64,000 nt of DNA from positions 372,001-436,000 of the forward strand of contig JASANH010001440.1 of assembly GCA_030248295.1 (NCBI GenBank), in the 5' to 3' direction. This document shows positions 1-15,512 of this stretch, one piece after another. Position 1 is the stretch's first letter; every line of letters begins with the position of its first letter. The notes under the pieces were generated by a model. The model was not told the origin of the DNA. It did no database searches and saw nothing but the letters and a program-made list of their open reading frames with translations. Origin of the DNA: Mesodorylaimus sp. YZB2_4. Taxonomy: Eukaryota > Nematoda > Enoplea > Dorylaimida > Dorylaimidae. The translations under genes were made by a program, and so were the position numbers.

Positions 1-946
1 CTCACGCAGTACCGTGACCAGACACTTCCGTACCAGCTCACTAACGTCCTCAGGGTATGATCGCCGCTCGTTTGCGTATGGGTAGAACCACATTTGCATG
101 TAGGCGTGGATAGTGATGAAGGCTTTCAAGGTACCAGCTTGCTTTAACACGAAGTCTCGCACTGCTTGTGTTTCAGGCTCGGAGAAAGCTGCTGTTCCTC
201 GATAGGAGTCTTGGCAGCTGTTCCTCGATGTGCCCGCACCTGCATCACGATATCATCAGGTCATTCACTGTGGTTGGCAAGTGAGATTACCCCCAAAACT
301 GTGATCGAAGTTTCGGTTTAGGTCCACGCCTTCGCAACAAGAAAATCGGCATGGCGCTGGACGCCTGTTTTTTGCGCCACATGCGATCCTTGAAAGAAAG
401 GCAAATAGTCGTCTTCTAATGCACTCTAGTTTCAGGTCCTTACTGTTGAGTGGGTGTATTTATATCCGTCGACATTCAACACAGGCACGAAATACCAGTC
501 CGCTTTATCCACATATTGTCTCGCTGTAGGGTCTGTCGAGTAGCCAGTGACCAGCTGCAGTTAGAAAAACAGACTTGCACTTATGACAAATGTGTAGGGC
601 AGTTTCAGAAGTTACTTTATTGAGCATATAAAGCACTGTGGACACTCCGATCCATTCTCTCGCATGGATTCCTAAAAGCGGCTCAACTCGTCTGATCTTC
701 GATGGGATCAGCAAGGCTGCTCACCTCCATCGATCCAAATGCTGGGCTTTCTACGGCTGCTGTCAGAACCAACCTAGGTACAGCATTAAAAAGAGCATGT
801 GAAAGCTCACCAGTAAAAATCCTGGCCTTTGATTACAATTTTACCTTCACGACATATATCGCGCGCTTTTCATAGCTCAAACCCAATTGTTCGACTTTTA
901 CAATGCTAGGATAACTTGACGCGAGGGATTGAATAAAAGAATTTAT
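1..946 (-). CDS. Zinc carboxypeptidase (M14 A/B type), partial, one frameshift
   Basis: Metallopeptidase that removes C-terminal residues, usually secreted as a proenzyme. Exons on the minus strand are 946-845, 773-725, 671-616, 554-444, 388-291 and 239-1. All introns are short GT-AG. In order they encode a 'SSYPSIVKVEQLG' segment, 'PSIWIDGG' plus IHAREW (zinc ligands His and Glu), a 'WYFVPVLNVDGY' strand, 'DRMWRK', 'GVDLNRNFDH' and 'FITIHAY' (third zinc-ligand His). Exon phases match at every junction. The exception is exon 388-291, where a run of six A after MWR(K) is one base too long, so GVDLNRN is in another frame. The C-terminal part, with the catalytic Glu, lies outside the window. The prodomain beyond 946 was not resolved. 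A second copy lies at 4486-5323. The family call is firm; whether this copy still works is open. Confidence 0.8.
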
Positions 947-2630
947 CTAAACACGGAGGGGAAGGAAAATCTGTTAACAAATCTACATCGCTTTGTCTAA
1001 AAGCGATTCTGGAAACATCTTTGCATTTTCAAGATCTCTGTCAATCATCTTGGAGAACCAAGCAGCAGGATAGTCTTATGATCGCGAAAAGAATGGATGG
1101 CTTGCAGAATCCATTACTTTTCTGGCTCAATGCTGATCAGTAGGTGACCGATGATCAATCAAGCTCTCAACTTTGTGTTATACAGATGTTTTAATGGGGG
1201 CTTGAAATGTAGGTGAATTTTTCAGGGGGGAAGCCTGCAGTAGCTGCAGATGTGCAAAAATTGGCCTCACCAACCTCGTCCAGATTCAGATACTTCGTGA
1301 ATGCAGCTGCGTTCGTTAAGCCCGAAAAGGCGCGATTGAGCAGTGAAACTGGCTTTTCTCTTTTTCGATCGATCTACAATAAGCTCAGTGCATACTTCTC
1401 AATAAGCTTTTGCATAACATCTGCTTACTCTTGCAGGCTGTCAATTTTAATTTCATATTGTATTTGCCTGGCGTCTAATGATTCCAAGAAGACCTGCTTT
1501 GACTGCGGGCTTACCAAAATATCGAACGATGAGTTAACCCGTACTTGGTCGAACTTTTGGGTCCACAGACCCAACGCATGTTATAACACAGGGCGAAACG
1601 GTTTTATCTGCATATCTCGACAACCAGCCATTATTTTGCAAAACCGTTTGGTGGTATCATAGGTTGATAGGTAGGACATGCTAGTACCAAAAATTATTGA
1701 AATCGATCTAGCGGTTCTCAAACGGCGGCCCGAAAACCCCCCAAAAAGTGCCCAAAAACAATAATAACTTCAATTGAAACATGAATCGTACAAATGGAAG
1801 AACTATCTTCTAGCACAGGCATCGTACAGTTGCTACTTGATGCTGCAAACAGTGAGACCAACTAGGGGTAAGGCTGCCTGGCCGCCAAACTTGGATCTGC
1901 AAAAAGCACATGTTCAAGGGTTACAACAGGGTTACATCAAAAGGACGCTCATCATTGGCCACGTGGGTGTGTCAACGAGAAAAGCTTACGTTGCGGGCCA
2001 ACCTGCCTCGAGGTCGGTCGGTGCTTTTTCGAGCGAAATCAGATAGTCTAGTTGGAATAAAGTGTGCGGGAGTACTTGGAAAAGCGAGTATCTGCAATGA
2101 CAGCAACTAACACAGCACCCAGTAAAGTCAGTCATCGTGCTTACCCATCGTATGACTTTCCTGAGCACAATCCCGGCAGCACTATTATTAAGACGAGGTA
2201 AAATGCGAGCGGTTCCATGATCACGGCCCTGTCCAACAATTCTGGAGTCGGTACGGTCGAAGCAATGATTGCTGCACGCCTTTTCCGATCATTTTATTTG
2301 TCGTAACACAAAAGGTTGCAGGCAGGTTTCTGACCAGCTGTTGCAATCGAGCAGGTGGAAACACGAGTCATACGCGCCTCTTATTGTCGACGCGATTTCA
2401 AAGCATATTTGCCCACTGCAGACAGCTGTCATGTATTTGATACCCGCCACTTCTTTTTTCCCTACTTGGCTTAGTAGAATAGCGATGTAACATAGGCTGT
2501 GGCGTAAATTTGCTGATGTGTAAATGACGCTTCACAAAAGCAACAACACAAGGTGCACTGCCGATCGAATATCTCCACATTTAAAGCCCAACTCGGAATG
2601 TAGTGTGTTTGGCCTGTGGACAATGTACTG
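947..2630. other. Spacer with no supported gene
   Basis: Only short overlapping open frames without family resemblance. The prodomain and signal exons of the carboxypeptidase should lie in the first few hundred bases; a tryptophan-containing frame near 990-1060 (minus) is a candidate, but its splice phase does not fit. I see nothing else here. Confidence 0.4.
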
Positions 2631-2775
2631 TATCTGGTTGCCTTATACACTGTGCAGTACAGTCGAATCCATTTAATTGTATATATTGCATGGCATATCG
2701 AATCCACTTAATTGCAGGTGTCATGAACCATCGGATAATTGCATATTGAATGAACGCATACATCAGTTTTTTTGC
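2630..2775. repeat. pogo/Tigger-like terminal-repeat fragment
   Basis: Contains two copies of a motif reading roughly 'tcgaatccacttaattg', followed by 'catcggataattgcatattg'. The same words occur at 34140-34352, at the end of a fragment that encodes a CENP-B/pogo-type helix-turn-helix. This is probably an internally deleted relative of that element. It is adjacent to the A-rich break at the 3' end of the LRR gene, so the insertion may have truncated that gene. Confidence 0.45.
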
Positions 2776-2809
2776 AATAAGCACTTTTATTTTTTTTTTT
2801 TTCTTTTTT

Positions 2810-3604
2810 TTTCGAGCTGTCCTCCAACTTGAGATAATTTAAGTCGATCAAGTCGTCGAATGCGCCTTCTTCAATTCTCATCACATTGCTATTAGAAATA
2901 ATAAGAAATTTTAATTTGGCCAAGCCGCGAAGCAATTGCCTGCTGATTGTGGGCATCCAACAATGGTGCAGACCGACTATTTCAAGCATAGATGCTGAAT
3001 TTTGATAAATCGCTTGTGGGAGGGTCTCATTTCCGCATAGGCCAGAGATTTTCAACTTGGTCAAATTAGTAAATTCCGATACAGCTGACAATATTCGGTC
3101 TGCAGGTTCACAGAAGCTCAATCTCAGTTCTTTTGTTCTGTGCTTGACTGATCGAAAGGTTTGAATGGTATCGTCCTCAAGAGAGACACTCTGAGCGATG
3201 AAGAACCTGAGTTTCGGACTTTGCTGAAAGGCAGTTGGCGGTATTTTTCAAAAAACACGTTTTGTTCGATCGAACGTATTGGACTCGATCTTCAAGGTTT
3301 CTAGATATGGAAATGGGAGTGTAGTTTCTTCAAACGTCACATTGCCATCAACAGGGCGAATGAGAATCATTCTGATAAAAGGGGCGATTTGAGAGAGGTT
3401 ATAATAAGTCGACTCATTATCAGGGTACCGAATAAGATTTTGTAGCAGAAACGCTGTCATCGTTGTTTCAGTCAGGTTGACATTTTGACACACTAATAGT
3501 TCGCATTCTCCAGCAGACGGGCAATTGCGTGCTTCACATTTGGAACCAAGCGCTTCGCCAAAATTTGAGACCACGAGAAGAGCGATGCAATAATGGGAAA
3601 TCAT
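2810..3604 (-). pseudogene. Secreted leucine-rich-repeat protein, broken
   Basis: The reading frame starts at an ATG (3604-3602) with a hydrophobic signal peptide, then a Cys cluster (SKCEARNCPSAGECELLVC), and then degenerate leucine-rich repeats ('LTKLKISGLCGN', 'LAKLKFLIISNSNVMRIEEGAFDDL'). This layout resembles extracellular LRR proteins with an N-terminal cysteine cap. The frame runs from 3604 to about 2810 with one in-frame TGA at 3250-3248, between 'FDRTKRVF' and 'KIPPTAFQQSPKL'; both sides are clearly LRR sequence. The repeat region then stops abruptly in an A-rich tract at 2790-2815 next to a transposon fragment, so no C-terminal cap or anchor is present. Probably a decayed, 3'-truncated gene. 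A real function would require a tiny unrecognised intron around the TGA. Confidence 0.55.
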
Positions 3605-4154
3605 CCTAGCGTCCTGCTTTCTTAGTTTTCGATTGTTCAAAATTCTCCAATTATTTTTCTCACTGCAAGCCTTCCGCAAGGAGTTATGCGGAGTCACTTA
3701 CGCTTAGGCAAGCAGCCACACTGTATACAGCAGTTGGGCGCAGAGACGAGTAGAAGACCAAGTCGGACGTGTGAATAAACACAAGCGCTCAGTAACGTTA
3801 GTCTCAGAAACAGCAAAACAAGCCACCAAGCAGTGAACACCAAATTTCAGAAAGGTCCAAAATGACGAAGAGCCATGCCAGCGCGGCACCAAATCACACC
3901 TTAGACCTCGCACCGCCAAGCATTCCTCAACGTTTTGGGGTTGATTGAAGCGCGGGCTGTTGCAATTATTTTCTAAGCTCTTACGTCAATGGCCGACGCA
4001 GCAGGAGAAGCTCAACGACTCTGTAGGAATCAAGGGTCTAAGCGCGAGCAAAAACCCGAAGAAAAATTTTTTTGTTTTGGTGACAATTCAGTGATGCATT
4101 GCAGTGGAGTCTAAGGCTGCGTTATTGCGTTTACCAAGGTCTATCACTATCTGT

Positions 4155-4355
4155 GTATTTCCAAAAAAGTCTGTTATGACAGACTCGAAACTTTTAGACC
4201 AGCCAATGCACACAGTGGAACCAGGGCTCAGGATGGCTGGTCACAAGGAAAAGAAGAGGTGGTCCGACATGCTAGGCACTGCACACAGCGTGTATTGTGC
4301 TGTGCTGTTTCACACAAGCAACCTAAATTTGCTAAAGCTCCAGCGCTTCGAGTAA
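4155..4355. repeat. Truncated copy of the 48.57-49.36 kb MITE
   Basis: Begins with 'tatttccaaaaaagtctgtt' and continues in parallel with 48575-48720, including 'gccaatgcac', 'gtggaaccagggct' and 'actgcacacagc'. Only one terminal repeat is present, so this is a one-ended remnant. Confidence 0.65.
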
Positions 4356-4485
4356 AGTGATATCGCTTATCCTTATATGCCTAAGCCTCGAGAGACGCTA
4401 AATATAAGTATTTTTGTTCTTTTTGTGGACGTAACGCCTTGTTTTAAGTCTCTCAAACTTGGCACTATCGCACGAATTCAATGGT

Positions 4486-5323
4486 CTATGTCGTGAACTG
4501 CCGTATAATTTCATAAGCCACCACACTAATTCCAGCCCAGGTCTCTTCCTCTGCAATGTGCTTTGGCGGCAATACGAGTCCGTTCCCTGCGCTGTTCTGA
4601 CTCGGACGTAGTTCCATGGCAAAGGCATATTTAACCTGAGCTGTCGCTTTCACCCAATCGATCGAACCACCAGCTAACTCGTCTAAAAACTACTTGCCGC
4701 AAAGCAGGGCACTAATGGGTACTGTATGCGTGCTCCATCAGTCCGTTCTTATCACCAGCTGGATGCACTTGTGACACTAAACCATTACACCCCATTAGCG
4801 ATGCACAGACTTACATGAGAGATCTGCTGGTGTGCCGAATTGAAATCTCGATCCATACTTAGACTCGATCGCTATGGCCGCCTTATTTGACACTGCCACC
4901 TGCAATGTAATACGGGTAGGGTGACCTGAATCCAAACTGGATTGATCAGACCTGTGCTTAGTAATTCATTCTTATACTGTGGATACGAGCCCCTTTATTA
5001 CCAAATGGGTAAAACAATGTTTGCAGATAAGAATGAGTCGTAATAAAAGCCTCCGTGCTCGCAGCTTCATTCAGCACGAAATTCTTCGCTGCCAATGACT
5101 AAGGTTCAGAAACAGCTGACTTGCCGCGATAAATTTCATCACAGCTATCGGAAGATGTGCCGGGGCCTGAAAATGTTTTATATGGCGGCCCCATAAGCCT
5201 CTCATAAGTTTCGCTCTCCGAACCTCCGAGGTTATGATCGAAATTTCGGTTCAGGTCGACACCAGCGAAACAGCTGGAATACCCACACGGGGCTGGATGT
5301 CGATTTTTGCGCCACATTCGGTC
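4486..5323 (-). pseudogene. Zinc carboxypeptidase (M14), 5'-truncated broken copy
   Basis: C-terminal half of an M14 carboxypeptidase. Segments on the minus strand begin at 5323 ('DRMWRKNRHPAPCGYSS', 'GVDLNRNFDHN'), continue through 'FITTHSYLQ' (zinc His), then 4890-4815 ('VSNKAAIAIESKYG'), and end with 4673-4486 ('SSGGSIDW', 'YAFAMELRP' with the catalytic Glu, stop). Lesions relative to the copy at 1-946: an in-frame TAG directly after 'AVSEP'; a one-base loss in a G run after 'PFGNKG', beyond which 'SYPQYKNELLST' is in another frame; and Asp at the position where the family has its active-site Tyr before SGGS. No IHAREW exon exists upstream; a truncated MITE begins at 5363, about 40 bp beyond the first exon. 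Unlike the first copy, it has no intron after 'GG'. Confidence 0.75.
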
Positions 5324-5362
5324 CTAATTAGGTGACATCTTAAACACATAAGCAGTTTTTGA

Positions 5363-5915
5363 AGCAGCTATTGCAGAAGGTTGTGCGCCCAAAGCGATTA
5401 GCATGCTGGCTCCACAGAAGTTGAATTTCCTGTTCTAGTGTCACTGTGTAGGTGCTAGACATGGAGTACTCGTGCTGTCATGACAGATGCAACGACTGCA
5501 TCAAGTCCTCACTGTTTCCCAATGAGGTTCAAGGTAACAGAAGGCAATCGCATTCCAAAACTCCAAGCCTCCGAATTTACGCCAAAATACGAATAAGTAT
5601 ATTCATGAGATTAGTAGCCTTTGGTGAAAAAACAGAAAACACAAAACATAAAATTCCGCAGGGAGTCGACCCCATGACTCAACGATGCACCGAGTACCAC
5701 AGAGGCATGCACTATGGGTGAGTGTGGGAGTACGATTGTGAGCCCTCTCTGAACGCAACATAAACGTAGATATATCATATCTAGATACGTATAACCCACT
5801 CAAGCATGTACCGCCGAGGGAGCCCAGCCAACCTCGTCTCACCTTGCATTTGGTTAGAGTGATGGCTGGGCCAACCTTTTCACTGTCTGATAACAAGTTT
5901 TTTTAGAAACACAGT
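5363..5915. mobile_element. Truncated MITE, same family as 34.67-35.41 kb
   Basis: In reverse orientation this stretch follows 34671-35180: 'gccagcatgctaat', 'acaaccttctgcaatag', 'cataacccactcaagcatg' and the terminal block 'ggctgggccaaccttttc'. The terminal repeat near 5815-5915 is kept and the other end is missing. It abuts the truncated 5' edge of the carboxypeptidase pseudogene. Confidence 0.7.
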
Positions 5916-7713
5916 GTACTGTACAATACTCAAAGCTTGGGTCCAAAGTAAAGCTTTTAGTACAGAGTCTGTTGTATTTCGCCATCCGTGAAGCGGTATT
6001 CTTATCAGTTCTCAGTATTTTGTAAATGACTTTTTGTGACATGTCATGCCAATTGTCGCCATAATGTGGTGTCAGGTCTTCTCATCAGAAGAAAAAGGGT
6101 CATTTGCGTAAGTTCAGGCTCTATGCTTATTCCGAAAAAGCCCCCCACCACAATTTCATGGGCAGCAAAAGTAGCAGAACGTTGGCCACAAAGTACATCG
6201 GAAACATATGAGATATGTGAATCTTTGAAGAATTCATGAACGCACCACCAATAATCGCAGTCCGACCCTAACTAAGGCAGCCAATCGTAAGCGCTTACCT
6301 TGGGAATAGAGTGTAAAAAGTATAGGCGAGAGGGGGGTCCGTATGGTTTGTGTGTGAGCCCTGTGGAAAACATAGAGCAGGGAAGGTGTACCGGGCTGGG
6401 TGCGAAGTTGGGCTAACGATAAAACACGCGGGTAGATATACCAACGTGTTGAAGGCGAGGCTGCGGGTGGCAGCGGGCCGATTTTATGATCGGTGTTATC
6501 TCGAAATTGCCAGTGACGACATAGGTGTTTTAGACATGAAGTGTGTAGAGTTTTTTCCGCTCTGTAAAATGAAGCTAATTTTTATAAAATTAGGCTTGAG
6601 GAAGAATTTTGTCGGTGGTGTTAGGTACGTGATTCGGTTAGCCTTGCGGGCTTTTGTTATATGTAGCTGCGCGTGTGGAGGAATTTATAGTGTTTCATCG
6701 ACGAAACCATCGTACTGTAGGCTATGAGTAAGTTGCACCGTGTTGTGCAATTTAGCAAAGGGGCGTACATTTGCTTGGAATATATTTCAATGTGTTGTGC
6801 AATAAGCAAATCGTAGGCATAGTTGTGAGAAAGGGGGCTTTGTGGTGCTACGTGATACGCTTAGCCGTGCGGGTTTTTGCAAGGCAGTTGCGGCGTATTG
6901 TGCAATTTATCGTAAGCGCAATATTTATCTTATCGCTAGACTCATTTGTGGGCATACGTAGCTGCTTGTGGAGCAAGTTTCCGAGAGAATAGAATATATT
7001 GCGGATTATTAATTTATTTCGTAGAATATTTTTCAATTTGAGCGCATTTTTTGCAGTAGTTTATTAGGGAATATGCGGCAGTTTTGATATTTTTTGGCCT
7101 ACTTACCTTCTTGTAAAGCAAGTTTTCGAAGCAGTAGAATTTTTTCAAATTCTAGTAGATTTTCCTGCAGTTTCCTGTAAGGTATTGCGGAATCTAAAAA
7201 ATTGTCGAATTCCGTTTGGGATGCGTATGGATGGGGCTCGTTTATATAGCAATTTGTTGATGGAATAGAATGTATTGAAGGGCATCGAATTATTCTGAGG
7301 AATATTTCGAAATTTAGGCATATTTCGGCAGTTTTCCGTTATTGGAGCATATGAGGGAGTGTTCAGATTTTTTTGGGTGCGTACACAGGTGTGCAGGGCA
7401 ATTTTTCTAAGCTTCTTCTTTATCATTTGGTTAATTAGCTTTTTTGTAATTTTGGAATATTCGGGTGATTTACAAAAAGTTTTCAGAGAAATGGGTCTGT
7501 AGTGATATAGGAAATTCTGCAGAATGTAGGAAATATTTATTGGTGATTTTACTTATGGGTCGGTATATGCTGAAATTTTTAACTCTTTGTCGAAAACCGA
7601 GATGGTTGAAGGACAATTTCAAGCGGGAATGAAATTATGGGTGTTGCGGGTGTAGGCATTTTTGATTTTTGAAATTGGGAAACGTTTTAGTGGAAACCAG
7701 CCAATATAGCAAG
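5916..7713. other. AT-rich spacer with no supported gene
   Basis: T-rich on the plus strand between about 6500 and 7700. Two stretches near 6630-6740 and 6850-6910 share words such as 'acgtgat.cg.ttagcc.tgcggg' and 'ttgtgcaattta', which suggests an old internal duplication. The open frames have no recognisable domain, start context or splice logic. Confidence 0.4.
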
Positions 7714-8331
7714 ACCCCCACAAAAAAAAAGCCGTAAAAAGGACCAAGGCCTAGGGCTTAGTAATAGAGGACACAAAGCTGCCACCAAAAAGCATGCGAA
7801 AAATTCCCCCTCTCCACGAGCTTCTCTATTCCTAAGGCCTGACAAATGGTAGCGTTGTGCGTAGCTGCGGGAATGCTGGAGCTTCGTGGGATGTGGTCGC
7901 TACAGTTAGGTTCTATAACGTGAAATAGCCATAGCACAGGAAGCTCGATGTTTGACGCAATGGCTGTGCGGCATAGTCGTTGGCGCAATTGGCATTATAT
8001 TGATTGACCTACTGTACAGTTTGCAATCCTAACATGTGTAGAGTTGACATAACGGACTGTCCATTCATCGGATGCACAGTTTACTTAAAACACCTAGCAA
8101 AATACTGTGCCTCTACTGGAACAAGCGCATAACGCCGCAATGCAATGACTAGGACCATGCGAGCAATGCAGCAAATGCTTCTATGCATTATTATGCAACG
8201 AATGTCATGGCTTAGGAATAGAGAAGCTCGTGGAGAGGGGAAATTTTTCGCATGGTTTTTCGGTGGCTGCTTTGTGTCCTCTATTCCTAAGCCTAGACCT
8301 TGGTCCTTTTTATGGACCTTTTTTAGTGGGG
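7714..8331. mobile_element. MITE with ~130 bp terminal inverted repeats
   Basis: The left end (7714-7862: 'aaaaaggaccaaggcctag', 'aatagaggacacaaagc', 'ctccacgagcttctctatt') returns as its reverse complement at 8205-8331. The roughly 340 bp interior codes for nothing. The structure is that of a non-autonomous DNA transposon. Confidence 0.75.
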
Positions 8332-8785
8332 TTTTTCAAAGCACTCCACTTCACATCATTCAAAGCAATGACATTCACTAATGCCCTCTCCGACATATAG
8401 TCGTCAAACCCCTCCTGAAATTCCTGCTAACCATTCAATAAGGAAAGAAATCTAATGCTTTGCTAAAAACAAGCAATCACGCAATACAAAATAAAACCGG
8501 TGAAATTCTGCCGAAAGGGTTTCCCCTTGACTGTACAGTGGTTACACAGGCACTAGCAAGCAAACACCCCGGGACAAGAAATCTTACAGGCTGAAAATGG
8601 TTGTTTATTTGGTTTCATTTAGACTTGGTAAACACTGACGTACATCATGCAACCATCTTCTACCAACGCTACCGCCCAGTGAAGGGAGATCATGATTGAC
8701 GTTTTTACAGTCGGGCTCAGAAAGGCTGAATAAACAGCGTGCTTATCGCTTTCGGCTTCAAACCTACAGTTACAGCTTTAGATAG

Positions 8786-8857
8786 ACTTCCATGGTGTAA
8801 TTGGTTAGCACTCTGGACTTTGAATCCAGCAATCCGAGTTCAAATCTCGGTGGAACC
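8786..8857 (+). tRNA. tRNA-Gln (UUG), possibly decaying
   Basis: Cloverleaf by eye: anticodon arm CTGGA-CTTTGAA-TCCAG (anticodon TTG), T arm CCGAG-TTCAAAT-CTCGG, A-box-like 'tggtgtaattggttagca'. Both of these stems pair perfectly. The acceptor arm pairs at positions 3-7, but the first two bases are AC where a tRNA-Gln normally starts GG, giving two mismatches with the 3' CC. It could be a slightly degraded gene or a tRNA pseudogene. No intron. Confidence 0.75.
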
Positions 8858-9582
8858 TGCGGTTTTGACAGCTATACAGCCGTTTTGCAATGATAACCCG
8901 CACCATCATCCACAGGATTTAGAAATGCGCATGGAAAACAAGCTGCAGAAGTTTTCTAATCGACACGACATTTGCCCCCATCAGTGTGTCTTTGCAAACT
9001 TCTATGAGCCTTCGAATACTTTTAATTTTGCAAAAGTCATGACAAAAGTCATTGCTCTTCTGCTTCTTTCCTGCTTCTGCTCATGTTCTTATACAGCAGT
9101 AATCCACCCCTGACGCTCTGCGCGAACATGCGTTTTTTTCTTAGCCGTGAGATAAAACCTGAGATGAAGGTGCAGAGTAAGAATCGCAAACTACTCATCT
9201 ATCCGAGCTGTGCCCTTCATAGTTCGAAAAAAACGTCACTGTACCATCTGATAATAGCTTCACTGCACTAGAAATCCTGCAATCAAAAATTCATACATGG
9301 CTGGTCTCTTTCGTGTTCACCCAGGATCCGGCATGCATATCTGTGCATACAAAGAATGAACGGAGGTTGTTTCTTGCATAAGAAGCAACAAACCCCAACA
9401 AAATAAATTTAACTTTCAGATTATTCCAGTACAGATCCGTAGCTCACCCACCTCTAGAAAAATAATGCTAGCCGACAAAACGCACTGCGTTAGGATTGCA
9501 CGCAGGACACCCAGTACCCCATCTACTACGCCCGTCACGATCTCAATTAGATACAGTTTCTGTAGACTTGTGTCAAGGACCA

Positions 9583-9583
<1 letters not shown>
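8858..9583. other. Spacer 3' of the dioxygenase gene
   Basis: No supported gene. It should hold the 3' UTR of the dioxygenase on the minus strand. The plus-strand frame at 8739-9113 runs across the tRNA and is not considered coding. Confidence 0.4.
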
Positions 9584-13271
<3,688 letters not shown>

Positions 13272-13870
13272 GTCTTAAACTTTTTCAAAAACCAAGTCTT
13301 CGAATTTTCTGCTTGTCAGAGCGGACTGTACCCAGCGATAGAAGACACGAGAATAATAACAGGTTACTGATTCTTGGTTTTTAGTCAACAGAACACGCTT
13401 GGAACACGTGCAAAAATATCGTAGGCGTTTGGAAACTTATCCAAACACTAGTTTGCTGTATCAATTGAAAACTAGCCTTCGCCCAAATAATTTTCAAATA
13501 AAATTCATCAATGTCAGTCGATTTCTATCGCCTTGAAACTGGGTGACTACTATGGATGGTACAGGCGAAAATCGGCTAAGTCGGCCGCACGCACCAACGA
13601 GATGATGTATTGGACGGATACTGTGATTTATTGGCCGACGTCGTCGTCTAGTAATTGGTGCAAACGTCTCCGAGTCGCACCTTTTCAAGATCGCAAATCA
13701 AAAACATGCGACCACTCCTTTATCGTCAGGTGATCAAGCGCATCAGGGCCACACTCGACTCTCTGAATGTAATATTTCTTTTCCGTGCAGAGTCGCAGGA
13801 AGAGTAAGGTCCTTGATGCAAAATCTGCGAGTAAACAGACGGTGTCGAATTGTCCCAAATGGAAAAGAAT
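13272..13870. other. Upstream region of the dioxygenase gene
   Basis: No supported gene. The minus-strand promoter of the dioxygenase should lie at the low-coordinate edge. I see no convincing TATA box. Confidence 0.35.
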
Positions 13871-13873
13871 AAA

Positions 13874-14095
13874 TTATAATTTGTTGTTTATTTCAACTGG
13901 ATAGCAAAATTGGTTAGAAACATACGCGTGATAGCAGCCCTGGCCGACAATGTAAGGCTTACCATCCCACGTTCCTTGACTTAGAAAGGTTAGATCAGAT
14001 GAATGCATTATAGATTCATGACATGAAGTCCCACGTCGGAAGCACTGATTTACATACGGATATGCGCAGTGTCTCCAAAGCTTTGCGCATCTCAA
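13874..14095 (-). CDS. Possible C-terminal exon of a cysteine-rich secreted protein
   Basis: An open frame of about 70 codons contains six Cys residues ('CAKLWRHC', 'NQCFRRGTSC', 'GQGCYH', 'NQFCYP') and ends in TAA, with an AATAAA running through the last codons. The cysteine spacing looks like a small extracellular domain. No upstream exon was found, and the SINE at 14345-14700 lies just beyond. Unrecognised; it may be noise. Confidence 0.25.
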   Translation of the reverse strand: MRCAKLWRHCAYPYVNQCFRRGTSCHESIMHSSDLTFLSQGTWDGKPYIVGQGCYHAYVSNQFCYPVEINNKL

Positions 14096-14344
14096 TGTTG
14101 ATGCATTTTAATTCTAGACAGTTTTGTCAGAAAAAATACAGGAAAATCCCACATGCACAGCCAAGTTAAGCTGCATTGTCGAGTGCACACACGTGCGTCC
14201 CGATGTCTCGCCAATGGTATGCGAATCGTGCAGATCAGACACGATATGCTGTCTGTCTGAGGCAGGAGCCCAAGTATGCAATGACAGGGCTAAGGTTTTT
14301 TAAATTTTTTTGTGCTAGGCGCGGTTTGCAGTCACATCTTCTAA

Positions 14345-14700
14345 GCAGGGCTGTGCGGGGACCGGAACACACAGCAGCTTCCCTTTGCGTGTCTCCACTA
14401 GGAGCACCTGCACATGAGGGCATCCTGGACTGGGCACCGACTTCCTCGGACAATGGCGGGTTGGGTGAACCCTGTCAGTGCTCGACAGCCGAGACTGTCT
14501 ACTCGTTTGGCTTCCGTCTCTTCACCCGGATCACCTATGGTACCGGTTGAGTCACCCACAGCCTGGCGTGCAAGGCCAGCGAGGGTTTATGGTTCGCAAA
14601 CCGACCTGCATCACCGGGGATCGAACCCAGGACGAGTCCAGTGACTCGCTCCCAAGCAATACGGAGAGACGAATGCCGAACCGCTGCACCACCGCGACCT
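14345..14700 (-). mobile_element. tRNA-derived SINE
   Basis: On the minus strand the head carries a pol III A box (TGGTGCAGCGGTTCGG) and a B box (GGTTCGATCCC) about 55 bp apart. A body of about 250 bp follows. The body words 'ctggccttgcac', 'ggtacc' and 'aggatgccctcatgtgcagg' recur at 46018-46195 on the plus strand. The open frames on both strands here are products of the repeat and not genes. Confidence 0.7.
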
Positions 14701-15512
14701 GTGTCGCGTCAAAAAGTGTCCGAATCGTAATGTGTCCGGCGGACGCCCCGTGTCGTAATAAGTCCGGGGTCATCACACGACCCACAACCAAAAACTCGAA
14801 TATTTGGGATAAATGCCAAAATGTTTGTGCCGCTAATGATAGCAAAGTTTCGAAGGGTGTTTACTTCTTACAAGCTGCTTAATCAGAAAAGCCAGTCTTC
14901 ATCCACAAGAGAAGGACTTCATACAACTAAAAATATTAAGCGTGCGTGATCGATTACGTGCTCTTTTGGCCAAACAGCTGCTCGCTAATTCTTGCCTGTA
15001 TGAAATACCGCCTCCAAACAAGTCGGGTTTGCAAAAAATTGCGTTGAAGTTATTTCTTAAAAACATATTCTGCAATGGAATGTGATGGCTTTGGGGTTTT
15101 GAAATAATGTGGTGAAGTTTGGCACTATTTTATAAGCTATAGCATTTGATGTCCGAGTATTCGATCAAATTTGTATCAGCGTGACAGAATGAGGCGGTAC
15201 AAGAAAAAACGAAACCTGCACCAATAACGGATGACATTCGCCTTCCTCAACGAGCGGACACATTTCTAGTGTTCGTCATGCTTACTCGAATTTCCCTCCC
15301 ACGTTCTATCTTCTGCTCGTAATATTTTGCATAAATCCTCGACGAAATTTGAGAAGGTAAATACACTAACCTCTAACGATATGCATTCACAGTAGATTGG
15401 CCTTAATCTTTAAGACGTTTCACGACCCCAGACAAGTTTTTGCTTAATCGCCATTTTCTTGTCTAGACTTTCCAAAAACCTAATTTACTAAATCACGTCA
15501 CCCAAGAACTTT
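14701..15512. other. Spacer between the SINE and DEG/ENaC-1
   Basis: AT-rich. I see nothing beyond the probable 3' UTR of the channel gene. Confidence 0.4.

Noticed and set aside
6350-6992. Plus-strand frames with scattered Cys
   Set aside because: Base composition is skewed, there is no domain, no splice logic and no signal peptide.
14176-14882. Several overlapping frames of 70-134 codons on both strands
   Set aside because: They lie over the SINE at 14345-14700 and share no protein features.
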